NCBI GenBank assembly: GCA_947359465.1
Contig: OX375880.1
Coordinates: 11,292,120 to 11,356,119 of the forward strand
DNA: 64,000 nt
DNA from: Metellina segmentata
Lineage: Eukaryota; Arthropoda; Arachnida; Araneae; Tetragnathidae
Direction of reading: 5' to 3'
Below the pieces are notes generated by a model that saw nothing but the letters and a program-made list of their open reading frames with translations, was not told the DNA's origin and did no database searches. The position numbers were made by a program, and so were the translations under genes. Positions 12,659 to 24,740 of the stretch are shown piece after piece. Position 1 is the stretch's first letter; each line of letters opens with the position of its first letter.

Positions 12659-13685
12659 CTAATTTCTAAGGGAATGAAAAGGTATTTGACTGAGATGTGG
12701 GGAGAGTGTTTTGTGTGAAGTATTCCCATAGAAATTAACGTGCTGCCGAGCGAGGTGGGAGGAAGCGTTGTAATTTCAAAGCTCCCAATCCAAGTTCTCA
12801 GGCGATATAATTTCTAAGGGAATGAAAAGGTATTTGACTGAGATGTGAGGAGAGTGTTTTGTGTGAAGTATTCCCATAGAAATTAACGTGCTGCCGAGCG
12901 AAATGGGAGGGAGCGTTGTAATTTCAAAGCTCCCAATCCAAGTTCTCAGGCGATGTAATTTCTAAGGGAATGAAAAGGTATTTGACTGAGATGTGGGGAG
13001 AGTTTTTTGTGTGAAGTATTCCCATAGAAATTAACGTGCTGCCGAGCGAGGTGGGAGGGAGCGTTGTAATTTTAAAGCTCCCAATCCAAGTTCTCAGGCG
13101 ATGTAATTTCTAAGGGAATGAAAAGGTATTTGACTCAGATATGGGGAGAGTGTTTTGTGTGAAGTATTCCCATAGATATTAACGTCCTGCCGAGCGAGGT
13201 GGGAGGGAGCGTTGTAATTTCAAAGCTCCCAATCCAACTTCTCAGGCGATGTAATTTCTAAGGGAATGAAAAGGTATTTGACGTAGATGTGGGGAGAGTG
13301 TTTGGGTGAAGTATTCCCATAGAAATTAACGTGCTGCCGAGCGAGGTGGGAGGGAGCGTTGTAATTTCAAAGCTCCCAATCCAACTTCTCAGGCGATGTA
13401 ATTTCTAAGGGATTGAAAAGGTATTTGACAGAGATGTGGGGAGAGTGTTTTGTGTGAAGTATTCCCATAGAAATTAACGTGCTGCCGAGCGAGGTGGGAG
13501 GGAGTGTTGTAATTTCAAAGCTCCCAATCCAAGTTCTCAGGCGATGTAATTTCTAAGGGAATGAAAAGGTATTTGACTGAGATGTGGGGAGAGTGTTTTG
13601 TGTGAAGTATTCCCATAGAAATTTAACGTGCTGCCGAGCGAGGTGGGAGGGATTGTTGTAATTTCAAAGCTCCCAATCCAAGTTC
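12659..13685 (+). repeat. Rearranged partial copy of the 21-unit block
   Basis: From 12659 the order of variants re-enters the preceding block at about 8218: the GATCT unit, then CGATATAATTTC at about 12803, GAAATGGG, GATATGGGGAG with GATATTAACGTCC, GTTTGGGTG and GGGATTGAAAAGG. Relative to the earlier copies there is one additional unit at about 13000-13140, which carries GTAATTTTAAAG, and TTATTTGACTC reads GGTATTTGACTC. After about 13685 the order jumps to the TCAGTCGATC unit. This looks like an unequal exchange that joined two points of the older block. Confidence 0.7.
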
Positions 13686-16240
13686 TCAGTCGATCTAATT
13701 TCTAAGGGAATGAAAAGGTATTTTTGACTGAGATGTGGGGAGAGTGTTTTGTGTGAAGTATTCCCATAGAAATTAACGTGCTGCCGAGCGAGGTGGGAGG
13801 AAGCGTTGTAATTTCAAAGCTCCCAATCCAAGTTCTCAGGCGATGTAATTTCTAAGGGAATGAAAAGGTATTTGACTGAGATGTGAGGAGAGTGTTTTGT
13901 GTGAAGTATTCCCATAGAAATTAACGTGCTGCCGAGCGAAATGGGAGGGAGCGTTGTAATTTCAAAGCTCCCAATCCAAGTTCTCAGGCGATGTAATTTC
14001 TAAGGGAATGAAAAGGTATTTGACTGAGATGTGGGGAGAGTGTTTTGTGTGAAGTATTCCCATAGAAATTAACGTGCTGCCGAGCGAGGTGGGAGGGAGC
14101 GTTGTAATTTCAAAGCTCCCAATCCAAGTTCTCAGGCGATGTAATTTCTAAGGGAATGAAAAGGTATTTGACTGAGATGTGGGGAGAGTGTTTTGTGTGA
14201 AGTATTCCCATAGAAATTAACGTGCTGCCGAGCGAGGTGGGAGGGAGCGTTGTAATTTCAAAGCTCCCAATCCAAGTTCTCAGGCGATGTAATTTCTAAG
14301 GGAATGAAAAGGTATTTGACTGAGATGTGGGGAGAGTGTTTTGTGTGAAGTATTCCCATAGAAATTTAATGTGCTGCCGAGCGAGGTGGGAGGGATTCTT
14401 GTAATTTCAAAGCTCCCAATCCAAGTTCTCAGAAGATGTAATTTCTAAGGAAATGAAAAGGTATTTGACTCAGATGTGGGGAGAGTGTTTTGTGTGAAGT
14501 ATTCCCATAGAAATTAACGTGCTGCCGAGCGAGGTGGTAGGGAGCGTTGTAATTTCAAAGCTCCCAATCCAAGTTCTCAGGCGATGTAATTTCTAAGGGA
14601 ATGAAAAGGTATTTGACTGAGATGTGGGGAGAGTGTTTTGTGTGAAGTATTCCCATAGAAATTAACGTGCTGCCGAGCAAGGTGCTAGGGAGCGTTGTAA
14701 TTTCAAAGCACCCAATCCAAGTTCTCAGGCGATCTCATTTCTAAGGGAATGAAAAGGTATTTGACTGAGATGTGGGGAGAGTGTTTTGTGTGAAGTATTC
14801 CCATAGAAATTAACGTGCTGCCGAGCGAGGTGGGAGGAAGCGTTGTAATTTCAAAGCTCCCAATCCAAGTTCTCAGGCGATGTAATTTCTAAGGGAATGA
14901 AAAGGTATTTGACTGAGATGTGGGGAGAGTGTTTTGTGTGAAGTATTCCCATAGAAATTAACGTGCTGCCAAGCAAGGTGGTAGGGAGCGTTGTAATTTG
15001 AAAGCACCCAATCCAAGTTCTCAGTCGATCTAATTTCTAAGGGAATGAAAAGGTATTTGACTGAGATGTGGGGAGAGTGTTTTGTGTGAAGTATTCCCAT
15101 AGAAATTAACGTGCTGCCGAGCGAGGTGGGAGGAAGCGTTGTAATTTCAAAGCTCCCAATCCAAGTTCTCAGGCGATGTAATTTCTAAGGGAATGAAAAG
15201 GTATTTGACTGAGATGTGAGGAGAGTGTTTTGTGTGAAGTATTCCCATAGAAATTAACGTGCTGCCGAGCGAAATGGGAGGGAGCGTTGTAATTTCAAAG
15301 CTCCCAATCCAAGTTCTCAGGCGATGTAATTTCTAAGGGAATGAAAAGGTATTTGACTGAGATGTGGGGAGAGTGTTTTGTGTGAAGTATTCCCATAGAA
15401 ATTAACGTGCTGCCGAGCGACGTGGGAGGGAGCGTTGTAATTTCAAAGCTCCCAATCCAAGTTCTCAGGCGATGTAATTTCTAAGGGAATGAAAAGGTAT
15501 TTGACTGAGATGTGGGGAGAGTGTTTTGTGTGAAGTATTCCCATAGAAATTAACGTGCTGCCGAGCGAGGTGGGAGGGAGCGTTGTAATTTCAAAGCTCC
15601 CAATCCAAGTTCTCAGGCGATGTAATTTCTAAGGGAATGAAAAGGTATTTGACTGAGATGTGGGGAGAGTGTTTTGTGTGAAGTATTCCCATAGAAATTT
15701 AATGTGCTGCCGAGCGAGGTGGGAGGGATTCTTGTAATTTCAAAGCTCCCAATCCAAGTTCTCAGAAGATGTAATTTCTAAGGAAATGAAAAGGTATTTG
15801 ACTCAGATGTGGGGAGAGTGTTTTGTGTGAAGTATTCCCATAGAAATTAACGTGCTGCCGAGCGAGGTGGTAGGGAGCGTTGTAATTTCAAAGCTCCCAA
15901 TCCAAGTTCTCAGGCGATGTAATTTCTAAGGGAATGAAAAGGTATTTGACTGAGATGTGGGGAGAGTGTTTTGTGTGAAGTATTCCCATAGAAATTAACG
16001 TGCTGCCGAGCAAGGTGCTAGGGAGCGTTGTAATTTCAAAGCACCCAATCCAAGTTCTCAGGCGATCTCATTTCTAAGGGAATGAAAAGGTATTTGACTG
16101 AGATGTGGGGAGAGTGTTTTGTGTGAAGTATTCCCATAGAAATTAACGTGCTGCCGAGCGAGGTGGGAGGAAGCGTTGTAATTTCAAAGCTCCCAATCCA
16201 AGTTCTCAGGCGATGTAATTTCTAAGGGAATGAAAAGGTA
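13686..16240 (+). repeat. 9-unit higher-order repeat, about 1333 bp, two copies
   Basis: TCAGTCGATC at 13686 recurs at 15021 and GAAATTTAATGTG at 14361 recurs at 15694. The offset is 1333 bp (nine units plus one extra T), or 1335 before a private TT insertion at about 13721 (GTATTTTTGAC). Both copies carry GGATTCTTG, CTCAGAAGATG, GCAAGGTGCTAGG with GCACCC, and CGATCTCATTTC in the same order. One copy-specific change is GACGTGGG near 15419. The match fades near 16240. Confidence 0.85.
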
Positions 16241-16284
16241 TTTGACTGAGATGTGAGGAGAGTGTTTTGTGTGAAGTATTCCCA

Positions 16285-19182
16285 TAGAAATTAACAAGCT
16301 GCCGAGCGAAATGGGAGGGAGCGTTGTAATTTCAAAGCTCCCAATCCAAGTTCTCAGGCGATGTAATTTCTAAGGGAATGAAAAGGTATTTGACTGAGAT
16401 GTGGGGAGATTGTTTTGTGTGAAGTATTCCCATAGAAATTAACGTGCTGCCGAGCGAGGTGGGAGGGAGCGTTGTAATTTCAAAGCTCCCAATCCAAGTT
16501 CTCAGGCGATGTAATTTCTAAGGGAATGAAAAGGTATTTGACTCAGATGTGGGGAGAGTGTTTTGTGTGAAGTATATCCATAGATATTAACGTCCTGCCG
16601 AGCGAGATGGGAGGGAGCGTTGTAATTTCAAAGCTCCCAATTAAACTTCTCAGGCGATGTAATTTCTAAGGGAATGAAAAGGTATTTGACGTAGATGTGG
16701 GGAGAGTGTTTGGGTGAAGTATTCCCATAGAAATAAACGTGCTGCCGAGCGAGGTGGGAGCAAGCGTTGTAATTTCAAAGCTCCCAATCCAAGTTCTCAG
16801 GCGATGTAATTTCTAAGGGAATGAAAAGGTATTTGACTGTGATTTGAGGAGAGTGTTTTGAGTGAAGTATTCCCATAGAAATTAACGTGCTGCCGAGCGA
16901 GGTGGGAGGGATTGTTGTAATTTCAAAGCTCCCAATCCAAGTTCTCAGGCGATGTAATTTCTAAGGAAATGAAAAGGTATTTGACTGAGATGTGGGGAGA
17001 GTGTTTTGTGTGAAGTATTCCCATAGAAATTAACGTGCTGCCGAGCGAGGTGGGAGGGAGCGTTGTAATTTCAAAGCTCCCAATCCAAGTTCTCAGGCGA
17101 TGTAATTTCTAAGGGAATGAAAAGGTATTTGACTGAGATGTGGGGAGAGTGTTTTGTGTGAAGTATTCCCATATAAATTAACGTGCTGCCGAGCAAGGTG
17201 GGAGGGATTGTTTTAATTTCAAAGCTCCCAATCCAAGTTCTCAGGCGATGTAATTTCTAAGGGAATGAAAAGGTATTTGACTGAGATGTGGGGAGAGTGT
17301 TTTGTGAGAATTATTCCCATAGAAATTAACGTGCTGCCGAGCAAGGTGGTAGGGAGCGTTGTAATTTCAAAGCTCCCAATCCTTGTTCTCAGGCGATGTA
17401 ATTTCTAAGGGAATGATAAGGTATTTGACTGAGATGTGGGGAGAGTGTTTTGTGTGAAGTATTCCCATAGAAATTAACGTGCTGCCGAGCGAAATGGGAG
17501 GGAGCGTTGTAATTTCAAAGCTCCCAATCCAAGTTCTCAGGCGATGTAATTTCTAAGGGAATGAAAAGGTATTTGACTGAGATGTGGGGAGATTGTTTTG
17601 TGTGAAGTATTCCCATAGAAATTAACGTGCTGCCGAGCGAGGTGGGAGGGAGCGTTGTAATTTCAAAGCTCCCAATCCAAGTTCTCAGGCGATGTAATTT
17701 CTAAGGGAATGAAAAGGTATTTGACTCAGATGTGGGGAGAGTGTTTTGTGTGAAGTATATCCATAGATATTAACGTCCTGCCGAGCGAGATGGGAGGGAG
17801 CGTTGTAATTTCAAAGCTCCCAATCCAACTTCTCAGGCGATGTAATTTCTAAGGGAATGAAAAGGTATTTGACGTAGATGTGGGGAGAGTGTTTGGGTGA
17901 AGTATTCCCATAGAAATAAACGTGCTGCCGAGCGAGGTGGGAGCAAGCGTTGTAATTTCAAAGCTCCCAATCCAAGTTCTCAGGCGATGTAATTTCTAAG
18001 GGAATGAAAAGGTATTTGACTGTGATTTGAGGAGAGTGTTTTGAGTGAAGTATTCCCATAGAAATTAACGTGCTGCCGAGCGAGGTGGGAGGGATTGTTG
18101 TAATTTCAAAGCTCCCAATCCAAGTTCTCAGGCGATGTAATTTCTAAGGAAATGAAAAGGTATTTGACTGAGATGTGGGGAGAGTGTTTTGTGTGAAGTA
18201 TTCCCATAGAAATTAACGTGCTGCCGAGCGAGGTGGGAGGGAGCGTTGTAATTTCAAAGCTCCCAATCCAAGTTCTCAGGCGATGTAATTTCTAAGGGAA
18301 TGAAAAGGTATTTGACTGAGATGTGGGGAGAGTGTTTTGTGTGAAGTATTCCCATATAAATTAACGTGCTGCCGAGCAAGGTGGGAGGGATTGTTTTAAT
18401 TTCAAAGCTCCCAATCCAAGTTCTCAGGCGATGTAATTTCTAAGGGAATGAAAAGGTATTTGACTGAGATGTGGGGAGAGTGTTTTGTGAGAATTATTCC
18501 CATAGAAATTAACGTGCTGCCGAGCAAGGTGGTAGGGAGCGTTGTAATTTCAAAGCTCCCAATCCTTGTTCTCAGGCGATGTAATTTCTAAGGGAATGAT
18601 AAGGTATTTGACTGAGATGTGGGGAGAGTGTTTTGTGTGAAGTATTCCCATAGAAATTAACGTGCTGCCGAGCGAAATGGGAGGGAGCGTTGTAATTTCA
18701 AAGCTCCCAATCCAAGTTCTCAGGCGATGTAATTTCTAAGGGAATGAAAAGGTATTTGACTGAGATGTGGGGAGATTGTTTTGTGTGAAGTATTCCCATA
18801 GAAATTAACGTGCTGCCGAGCGAGGTGGGAGGGAGCGTTGTAATTTCAAAGCTCCCAATCCAAGTTCTCAGGCGATGTAATTTCTAAGGGAATGAAAAGG
18901 TATTTGACTCAGATGTGGGGAGAGTGTTTTGTGTGAAGTATATCCATAGATATTAACGTCCTGCCGAGCGAGATGGGAGGGAGCGTTGTAATTTCAAAGC
19001 TCCCAATCCAACTTCTCAGGCGATGTAATTTCTAAGGGAATGAAAAGGTATTTGACGTAGATGTGGGGAGAGTGTTTGGGTGAAGTATTCCCATAGAAAT
19101 AAACGTGCTGCCGAGCGAGGTGGGAGCAAGCGTTGTAATTTCAAAGCTCCCAATCCAAGTTCTCAGGCGATGTAATTTCTAA
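16285..19182 (+). repeat. 8-unit higher-order repeat, 1183 bp, about 2.4 copies
   Basis: Copies begin at 16285, 17468 and 18651, a constant step of 1183 bp (8 x 148 minus the single-base loss in GTTTGGGTG). Each has, in order, GAAATGGG, GGGGAGATTG, AGTATATCCATAGATATT (16571, 17754, 18937), GTTTGGGTG, GAAATAAACG and GGGAGCAAGCG. The first two continue with CTGTGATTTGAGG, CCATATAAATT, GTGAGAATTATT and CCTTGTTCTCAGG. The third stops matching at about 19183, where it passes directly to a GGAAATG unit. The first copy differs at GTTAACAAGCTG-type bases near 16293 and at TTAAACTTC near 16640. Confidence 0.9.
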
Positions 19183-20490
19183 GGAAATGAAAAGGTATTT
19201 GACTGAGATGTGGGGAGAGTGTTTTGTGTGAAGTATTCCCATAGAAATTAACGTGCTGCCGAGCGAGGTGGGAGGGAGCGTTGTAATTTCAAAGCACCCA
19301 ATCCAAGTTCTCAGGCGATGTAATTTCTAAGGGAATGAAAAGGTATTTGACTGAGATGTGGGGAGAGTGTTTTGTGTGAAGTATTCCCATAGAAATTAAC
19401 GTGCTGCCGAGCAAGGTGGGAGGGATTGTTTTAATTTCAAAGCTCTTAATCCAAGTTCTCAGGCGATGTAATTTCTAAGGGAATGAAAAGGTATTTGACT
19501 GAGATGTGGGGAGAGTGTTTTGTGTGAAGTATTCCCATAGAAATTTAATGTGCTGCCGAGCGAGGTGGGAGGGATTCTTGTAATTTCAAAGCTCCCAATC
19601 CAAGTTCTCAGAAGATGTAATTTCTAAGGAAATGAAAAGGTATTTGACTCAGATGTGGGGAGAGTGTTTTGTGTGAAGTATTCCCATAGAAATTAACGTG
19701 CTGCCGAGCGAGGTGGTAGGGAGCGTTGTAATTTCAAAGCTCCCAATCCAAGTTCTCAGGCGATGTAATTTCTAAGGGAATGAAAAGGTATTTGACTGAG
19801 ATGTGGGGAGAGTGTTTTGTGTGAAGTATTCCCATAGAAATTAACGTGCTGCCGAGCAAGGTGCTAGGGAGCGTTGTAATTTCAAAGCACCCAATCCAAG
19901 TTCTCAGGCGATCTCATTTCTAAGGGAATGAAAAGGTATTTGACTGAGATGTGGGGAGAGTGTTTTGTGTGAAGTATTCCCATAGAAATTAACGTGCTGC
20001 CGAGCGAGGTGGGAGGAAGCGTTGTAATTTCAAAGCTCCCAATCCAAGTTCTCAGGCGATGTAATTTCTAAGGGAATGAAAAGGTATTTGACTGAGATGT
20101 GGGGAGATTGTTTTGTGTGAAGTATTCCCATAGAAATTAACGTGCTGCCGAGCGAGGTGGGAGGGAGCGTTGTAATTTCAAAGCACCCAATCCAAGTTCT
20201 CAGGCGATGTAATTTCTAAGGGAATTAAAAGGTATTTGACTGAGATGTGGGGAGAGTGTTTTGTGTGAAGTATTCCCATAGAAATTAACGTGCTGCCGAG
20301 CAAGGTGGGAGGGATTGTTTTAATTTCAAAGCTCCCAATCCAAGTTCTCAGGCGATGTAATTTCTAAGGGAATGAAAAGGTATTTGACTGAGATGTGGGG
20401 AGAGTGTTTTGTGTGAAGTATTCCCATAGAAATTAACGTGCTGCCGAGCGAGGTGGGAGGGAGCGTTTTAATTTCAAAATCCAACTTCTC
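19183..20490 (+). repeat. Patchwork segment reusing the 9-unit block
   Basis: About 19490-20090 repeats the order seen at about 15640-16240: GAAATTTAATG at 19540, GGATTCTTG, CTCAGAAGATG, GAGGTGGTAGGG, GCAAGGTGCTAGG with GCACCC, CGATCTCATTTC and GGAGGAAGCG. The segments on either side carry GCAAGGTGGGAGGGATTG with GTTTTAATTTC, a combination that becomes common to the right. A private GGAATTAAAAGG occurs near 20222. No non-satellite sequence is present at the joins. Confidence 0.7.
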
Positions 20491-20496
20491 AGGCGA

Positions 20497-22580
20497 TGTA
20501 ATTTCTAAGGGAATGAAAACGTATTTGACTGAGATGTGGGGAGAGTGTTTTGTGTGAAGTATTCCCATAGAAATTAACGTGCTGTCGAGCGAGGTGGGAG
20601 GGAGCGTTGTAATTTTAAAGCACCCAATCAAAGTTCTCAGGCGATGTAATTTCTAATGGAATGAAAAGGTATTTGACTCATATGTGGGGAGAGTGTTTTG
20701 TGTGAAGTATTCCCATAGAAATTAACGTGCTGCCGAGCGAGGTGGGAGGAAGCGTTGTAATTTCAAAACTCCCAATCCAACTTCTCAGGCGATGTAATTT
20801 CTAAGGGAATGAAAAGGTATTTGACTGAGATGTAGGGGAGTGTTTTGTGTGAAGTATTCCCATAGAAATTAACGTGCTGCCGAGCGAGGTGGGAGGGAGC
20901 GTTGTAATTTCAAAGCTCCCAATCCAAGTTCTCAGGCGATGTAATTTCTAAGGGAATGAAAAGGTATTTGACTCAGATCTGGGGAAATGTTTTGTGTGAA
21001 GTATTCCCATAGAAATTAACGTGCTGCCGAACGAGGTGGGAGGAAGCGTTGTAATTTCAAAGCTCCCAATCCAAGTTCTCAGGCGATGTAAATTCTAAGG
21101 GAATGAAAAGGTATTTGACTGAGATGTGAGGAGAGTGTTTTGAGTGAAGTATTCCCATAGAAATTAACGTGCTGCCGAGCGAGGTGGGAGGGATTGTTGT
21201 AATTTCATAGCTCCCAATCCAAGTTCTCAGGCGATGTAATTTCTAACGAAATGAAAAGGTATTTGACTGAGATGTGGGGAGAGTGTTTTGTGTGAAGTAT
21301 TCCCATAGAAATTAACGTGCTGCCGAGCGAGGTGGGAGGGAGCGTTGTAATTTCAAAGCACCCAATCCAAGTTCTCAGGCGATGTAATTTCTAAGGGAAT
21401 GAAAAGGTATTTGACTGAGATGTGGGGAGAGTGTTTTGTGTGAAGTATTCCCATAGAAATTAACGTGCTGCCGAGCGAGGTGGGAGGTATTGTTTTAATT
21501 TCAAAGCTCCCAATCCAAGTTCTCAGGCGATGTAATTTCTAAGGGAATGAAAACGTATTTGACTGAGATGTGGGGAGAGTGTTTTGTGTGAAGTATTCCC
21601 ATAGAAATTAACGTGCTGTCGAGCGAGGTGGGAGGGAGCGTTGTAATTTTAAAGCACCCAATCAAAGTTCTCAGGCGATGTAATTTCTAATGGAATGAAA
21701 AGGTATTTGACTCATATGTGGGGAGAGTGTTTTGTGTGAAGTATTCCCATAGAAATTAACGTGCTGCCGAGCGAGGTGGGAGGAAGCGTTGTAATTTCAA
21801 AACTCCCAATCCAACTTCTCAGGCGATGTAATTTCTAAGGGAATGAAAAGGTATTTGACTGAGATGTAGGGGAGTGTTTTGTGTGAAGTATTCCCATAGA
21901 AATTAACGTGCTGCCGAGCGAGGTGGGAGGGAGCGTTGTAATTTCAAAGCTCCCAATCCAAGTTCTCAGGCGATGTAATTTCTAAGGGAATGAAAAGGTA
22001 TTTGACTCAGATCTGGGGAAATGTTTTGTGTGAAGTATTCCCATAGAAATTAACGTGCTGCCGAACGAGGTGGGAGGAAGCGTTGTAATTTCAAAGCTCC
22101 CAATCCAAGTTCTCAGGCGATGTAAATTCTAAGGGAATGAAAAGGTATTTGACTGAGATGTGAGGAGAGTGTTTTGAGTGAAGTATTCCCATAGAAATTA
22201 ACGTGCTGCCGAGCGAGGTGGGAGGGATTGTTGTAATTTCATAGCTCCCAATCCAAGTTCTCAGGCGATGTAATTTCTAACGAAATGAAAAGGTATTTGA
22301 TTGAGATGTGGGGAGAGTGTTTTGTGTGAAGTATTCCCATAGAAATTAACGTGCTGCCGAGCGAGGTGGGAGGGAGCGTTGTAATTTCAAAGCACCCAAT
22401 CCAAGTTCTCAGGCGATGTAATTTCTAAGGGAATGAAAAGGTATTTGACTGAGATGTGGGGAGAGTGTTTTGTGTGAAGTATTCCCATAGAAATTAACGT
22501 GCTGCCGAGCGAGGTGGGAGGTATTGTTTTAATTTCAAAGCTCCCAATCCAAGTTCTCAGGCGATGTAATTTCTAAGGGA
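20497..22580 (+). repeat. 7-unit higher-order repeat, 1034 bp, two copies
   Basis: GCTGTCGAGC at 20581 recurs at 21615, and AAACGTATTTGAC at 20517 recurs at 21551, both 1034 bp apart (7 x 148 minus 2). Each copy contains in order CACCCAATCAAAG, CTCATATGTG, GATGTAGGGGAGTG, CAGATCTGGGGAAATG, GATGTAAATTC, TTTCATAGCTCCC and TCTAACGAAATG. The last two single-base losses account for the short period. One copy-specific change is TTTGATTGAG near 22300 against TTTGACTGAG. Confidence 0.85.
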
Positions 22581-24740
22581 ATGAAAAGGTATTTGACTGA
22601 GATGTGGGGAGAGTGTTTTGTGTGAAGTATTCCCATAGAAATTAACGTGCTGCCGAGCGAGGTGGGAGGGAGCGTTTTAATTTCAAAATCCAACTTCTCA
22701 GGCGATGTAATTTCTAAGGGAATGAAAACGTATTTGACTGAGATGTGGGGAGAGTGTTTTGTGTGAAGTATTCCCATTAAAATTAACGTGCTTCCGAGCG
22801 AGGTGGGAGGGAGCGTTGTAATTTTAAAGCTCCCAATCCAAGTTCTCAGGCGATGTAATTTTTAATGGAATGAAAAGGTATTTGACTCATATGTGGTGAG
22901 AGTGTTTTGTGTGAAGTATTCCCATAGAAATTAACGTGATGCCGAGCGAGGTGGGAGGAAGCGTTGTAATTTCAAAGCTCCCAATCCAAGTTCTCAGGCG
23001 ATGTAATTTCTAAGGGAATGAAAAGGTATTTGACTGAGATGTGGGGAGAGTGTTTTGTGTGAAGTATTCCCATAGAAATTTAACGTGCTGCCGAGCGAGG
23101 TGGGAGGGATTGTTGTAATTTCAAAGCTCCCAATCCAAGTTCTCAGAAGATGTAATTTCTAAGGAAATGAAAAGGTATTTGACTCAGATGTGGGGAGAGT
23201 GTTTTGTGTGAAGTATTCCCATAGAAATTAAACTGCTGCCGAGCGAGGTGGGAGGTAGCGTTGTAATTTCAAAGCTCCCAATCCAACTTCTCAGGCGATG
23301 TAATTTCTAAGGGAATGAAAGGGTATTTGACTGAGATGTGGAGAGAGTGTTTTGTGTGAAGTATTCCCATAGAAATTAACGTGCTGCCGAGCGAGGTGGT
23401 AGGGAGCGTTGTAATTTCAAAGCTCTTAATCCAAGTTCTCAGGCGATGTAATTTCTAAGGGAATGAAAAGGTATTTGACTGAGATGTGGGGAGAGTGTTT
23501 TGTGTGAAGTATTCCCATAGAAATTAACGTGCTGCCGAGCAAGGTGCTAGGGAGCGTTGTAATTTCAAAGCACCCAATCCAAGTTCTCAGGCGATCTCAT
23601 TTCTAAGGGAATGAAAAGGTATTTGACTGAGATGTGGGGAGAGTGTTTTGTGTGAAGTATTCCCATAGAAATTAACGTGCTGCCGAGCGAGGTGGGAGGA
23701 AGCGTTGTAATTTCAAAGCTCCCAATCCAAGTTCTCAGGCGATGTAATTTCTAAGGGAATGAAAAGGTATTTGACTGAGATGTGAGGAGAGTGTTTTGTG
23801 TGAAGTATTCCCATAGAAATTAACGTGCTGCCGAGCGAAATGGGAGGGAGCGTTGTAATTTCAAAGCTCCCAATCCAAGTTCTCAGGCGATGTAATTTCT
23901 AAGGGAATGAAAAGGTATTTGACTGAGATGTGGGGAGATTGTTTTGTGTGAAGTATTCCCATAGAAATTAACGTGCTGCCGAGCGAGGTGGTAGGGAGCG
24001 TTGTAATTTCAAAGCTCCCAATCCAAGTTCTCAGGCGATGTAATTTCTAAGGGAATGAAAAGGTATTTGACTGAGATGTGGGGAGAGTGTTTTGTGTGAA
24101 GTATTCCCATAGAAATTAACGTGCTGCCGAGCAAGGTGCTAGGGAGCGTTGTAATTTCAAAGCACCCAATCCAAGTTCTCAGGCGATCTCATTTCTAAGG
24201 GAATGAAAAGGTATTTGACTGAGATGTGGGGAGAGTGTTTTGTGTGAAGTATTCCCATAGAAATTAACGTGCTGCCGAGCGAGGTGGGAGGAAGCGTTGT
24301 AATTTCAAAGCTCCCAATCCAAGTTCTCAGGCGATGTAATTTCTAAGGGAATGAAAAGGTATTTGACTGAGATGTGAGGAGAGTGTTTTGTGTGAAGTAT
24401 TCCCATAGAAATTAACGTGCTGCCGAGCGAAATGGGAGGGAGCGTTGTAATTTCAAAGCTCCCAATCCAAGTTCTCAGGCGATGTAATTTCTAAGGGAAT
24501 GAAAAGGTATTTGACTGAGATGTGGGGAGATTGTTTTGTGTGAAGTATTCCCATAGAAATTAACGTGCTGCCGAGCGAGGTGGGAGGGAGCGTTGTAATT
24601 TCAAAGCTCCCAATCCAAGTTCTCAGGCGATGTAATTTCTAAGGGAATGAAAAGGTATTTGACTCAGATGTGGGGAGAGTGTTTTGTGTGAAGTATATCC
24701 ATAGATATTAACGTCCTGCCGAGCGAGATGGGAGGGAGCG
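22580..24740 (+). repeat. Satellite stretch with a 4-unit duplication (592 bp)
   Basis: CGATCTCATTTC at 23596 (CTCAT) recurs at 24188, exactly 592 bp (four units) later, within a longer matched run from about 23400 to 24580. The left part (22.58-23.4 kb) has GTAATTTTTAATGG, ATGTGGTGAGAG, AACGTGATGCCG, AATTAAACTGCTG and GGGTATTTGACTGAG with TGGAGAGAG, all of which recur once more near 35.4-36.0 kb. The right end (24.5-24.74 kb) repeats the AGTATATCC module of the 8-unit block at 24692. Confidence 0.75.
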
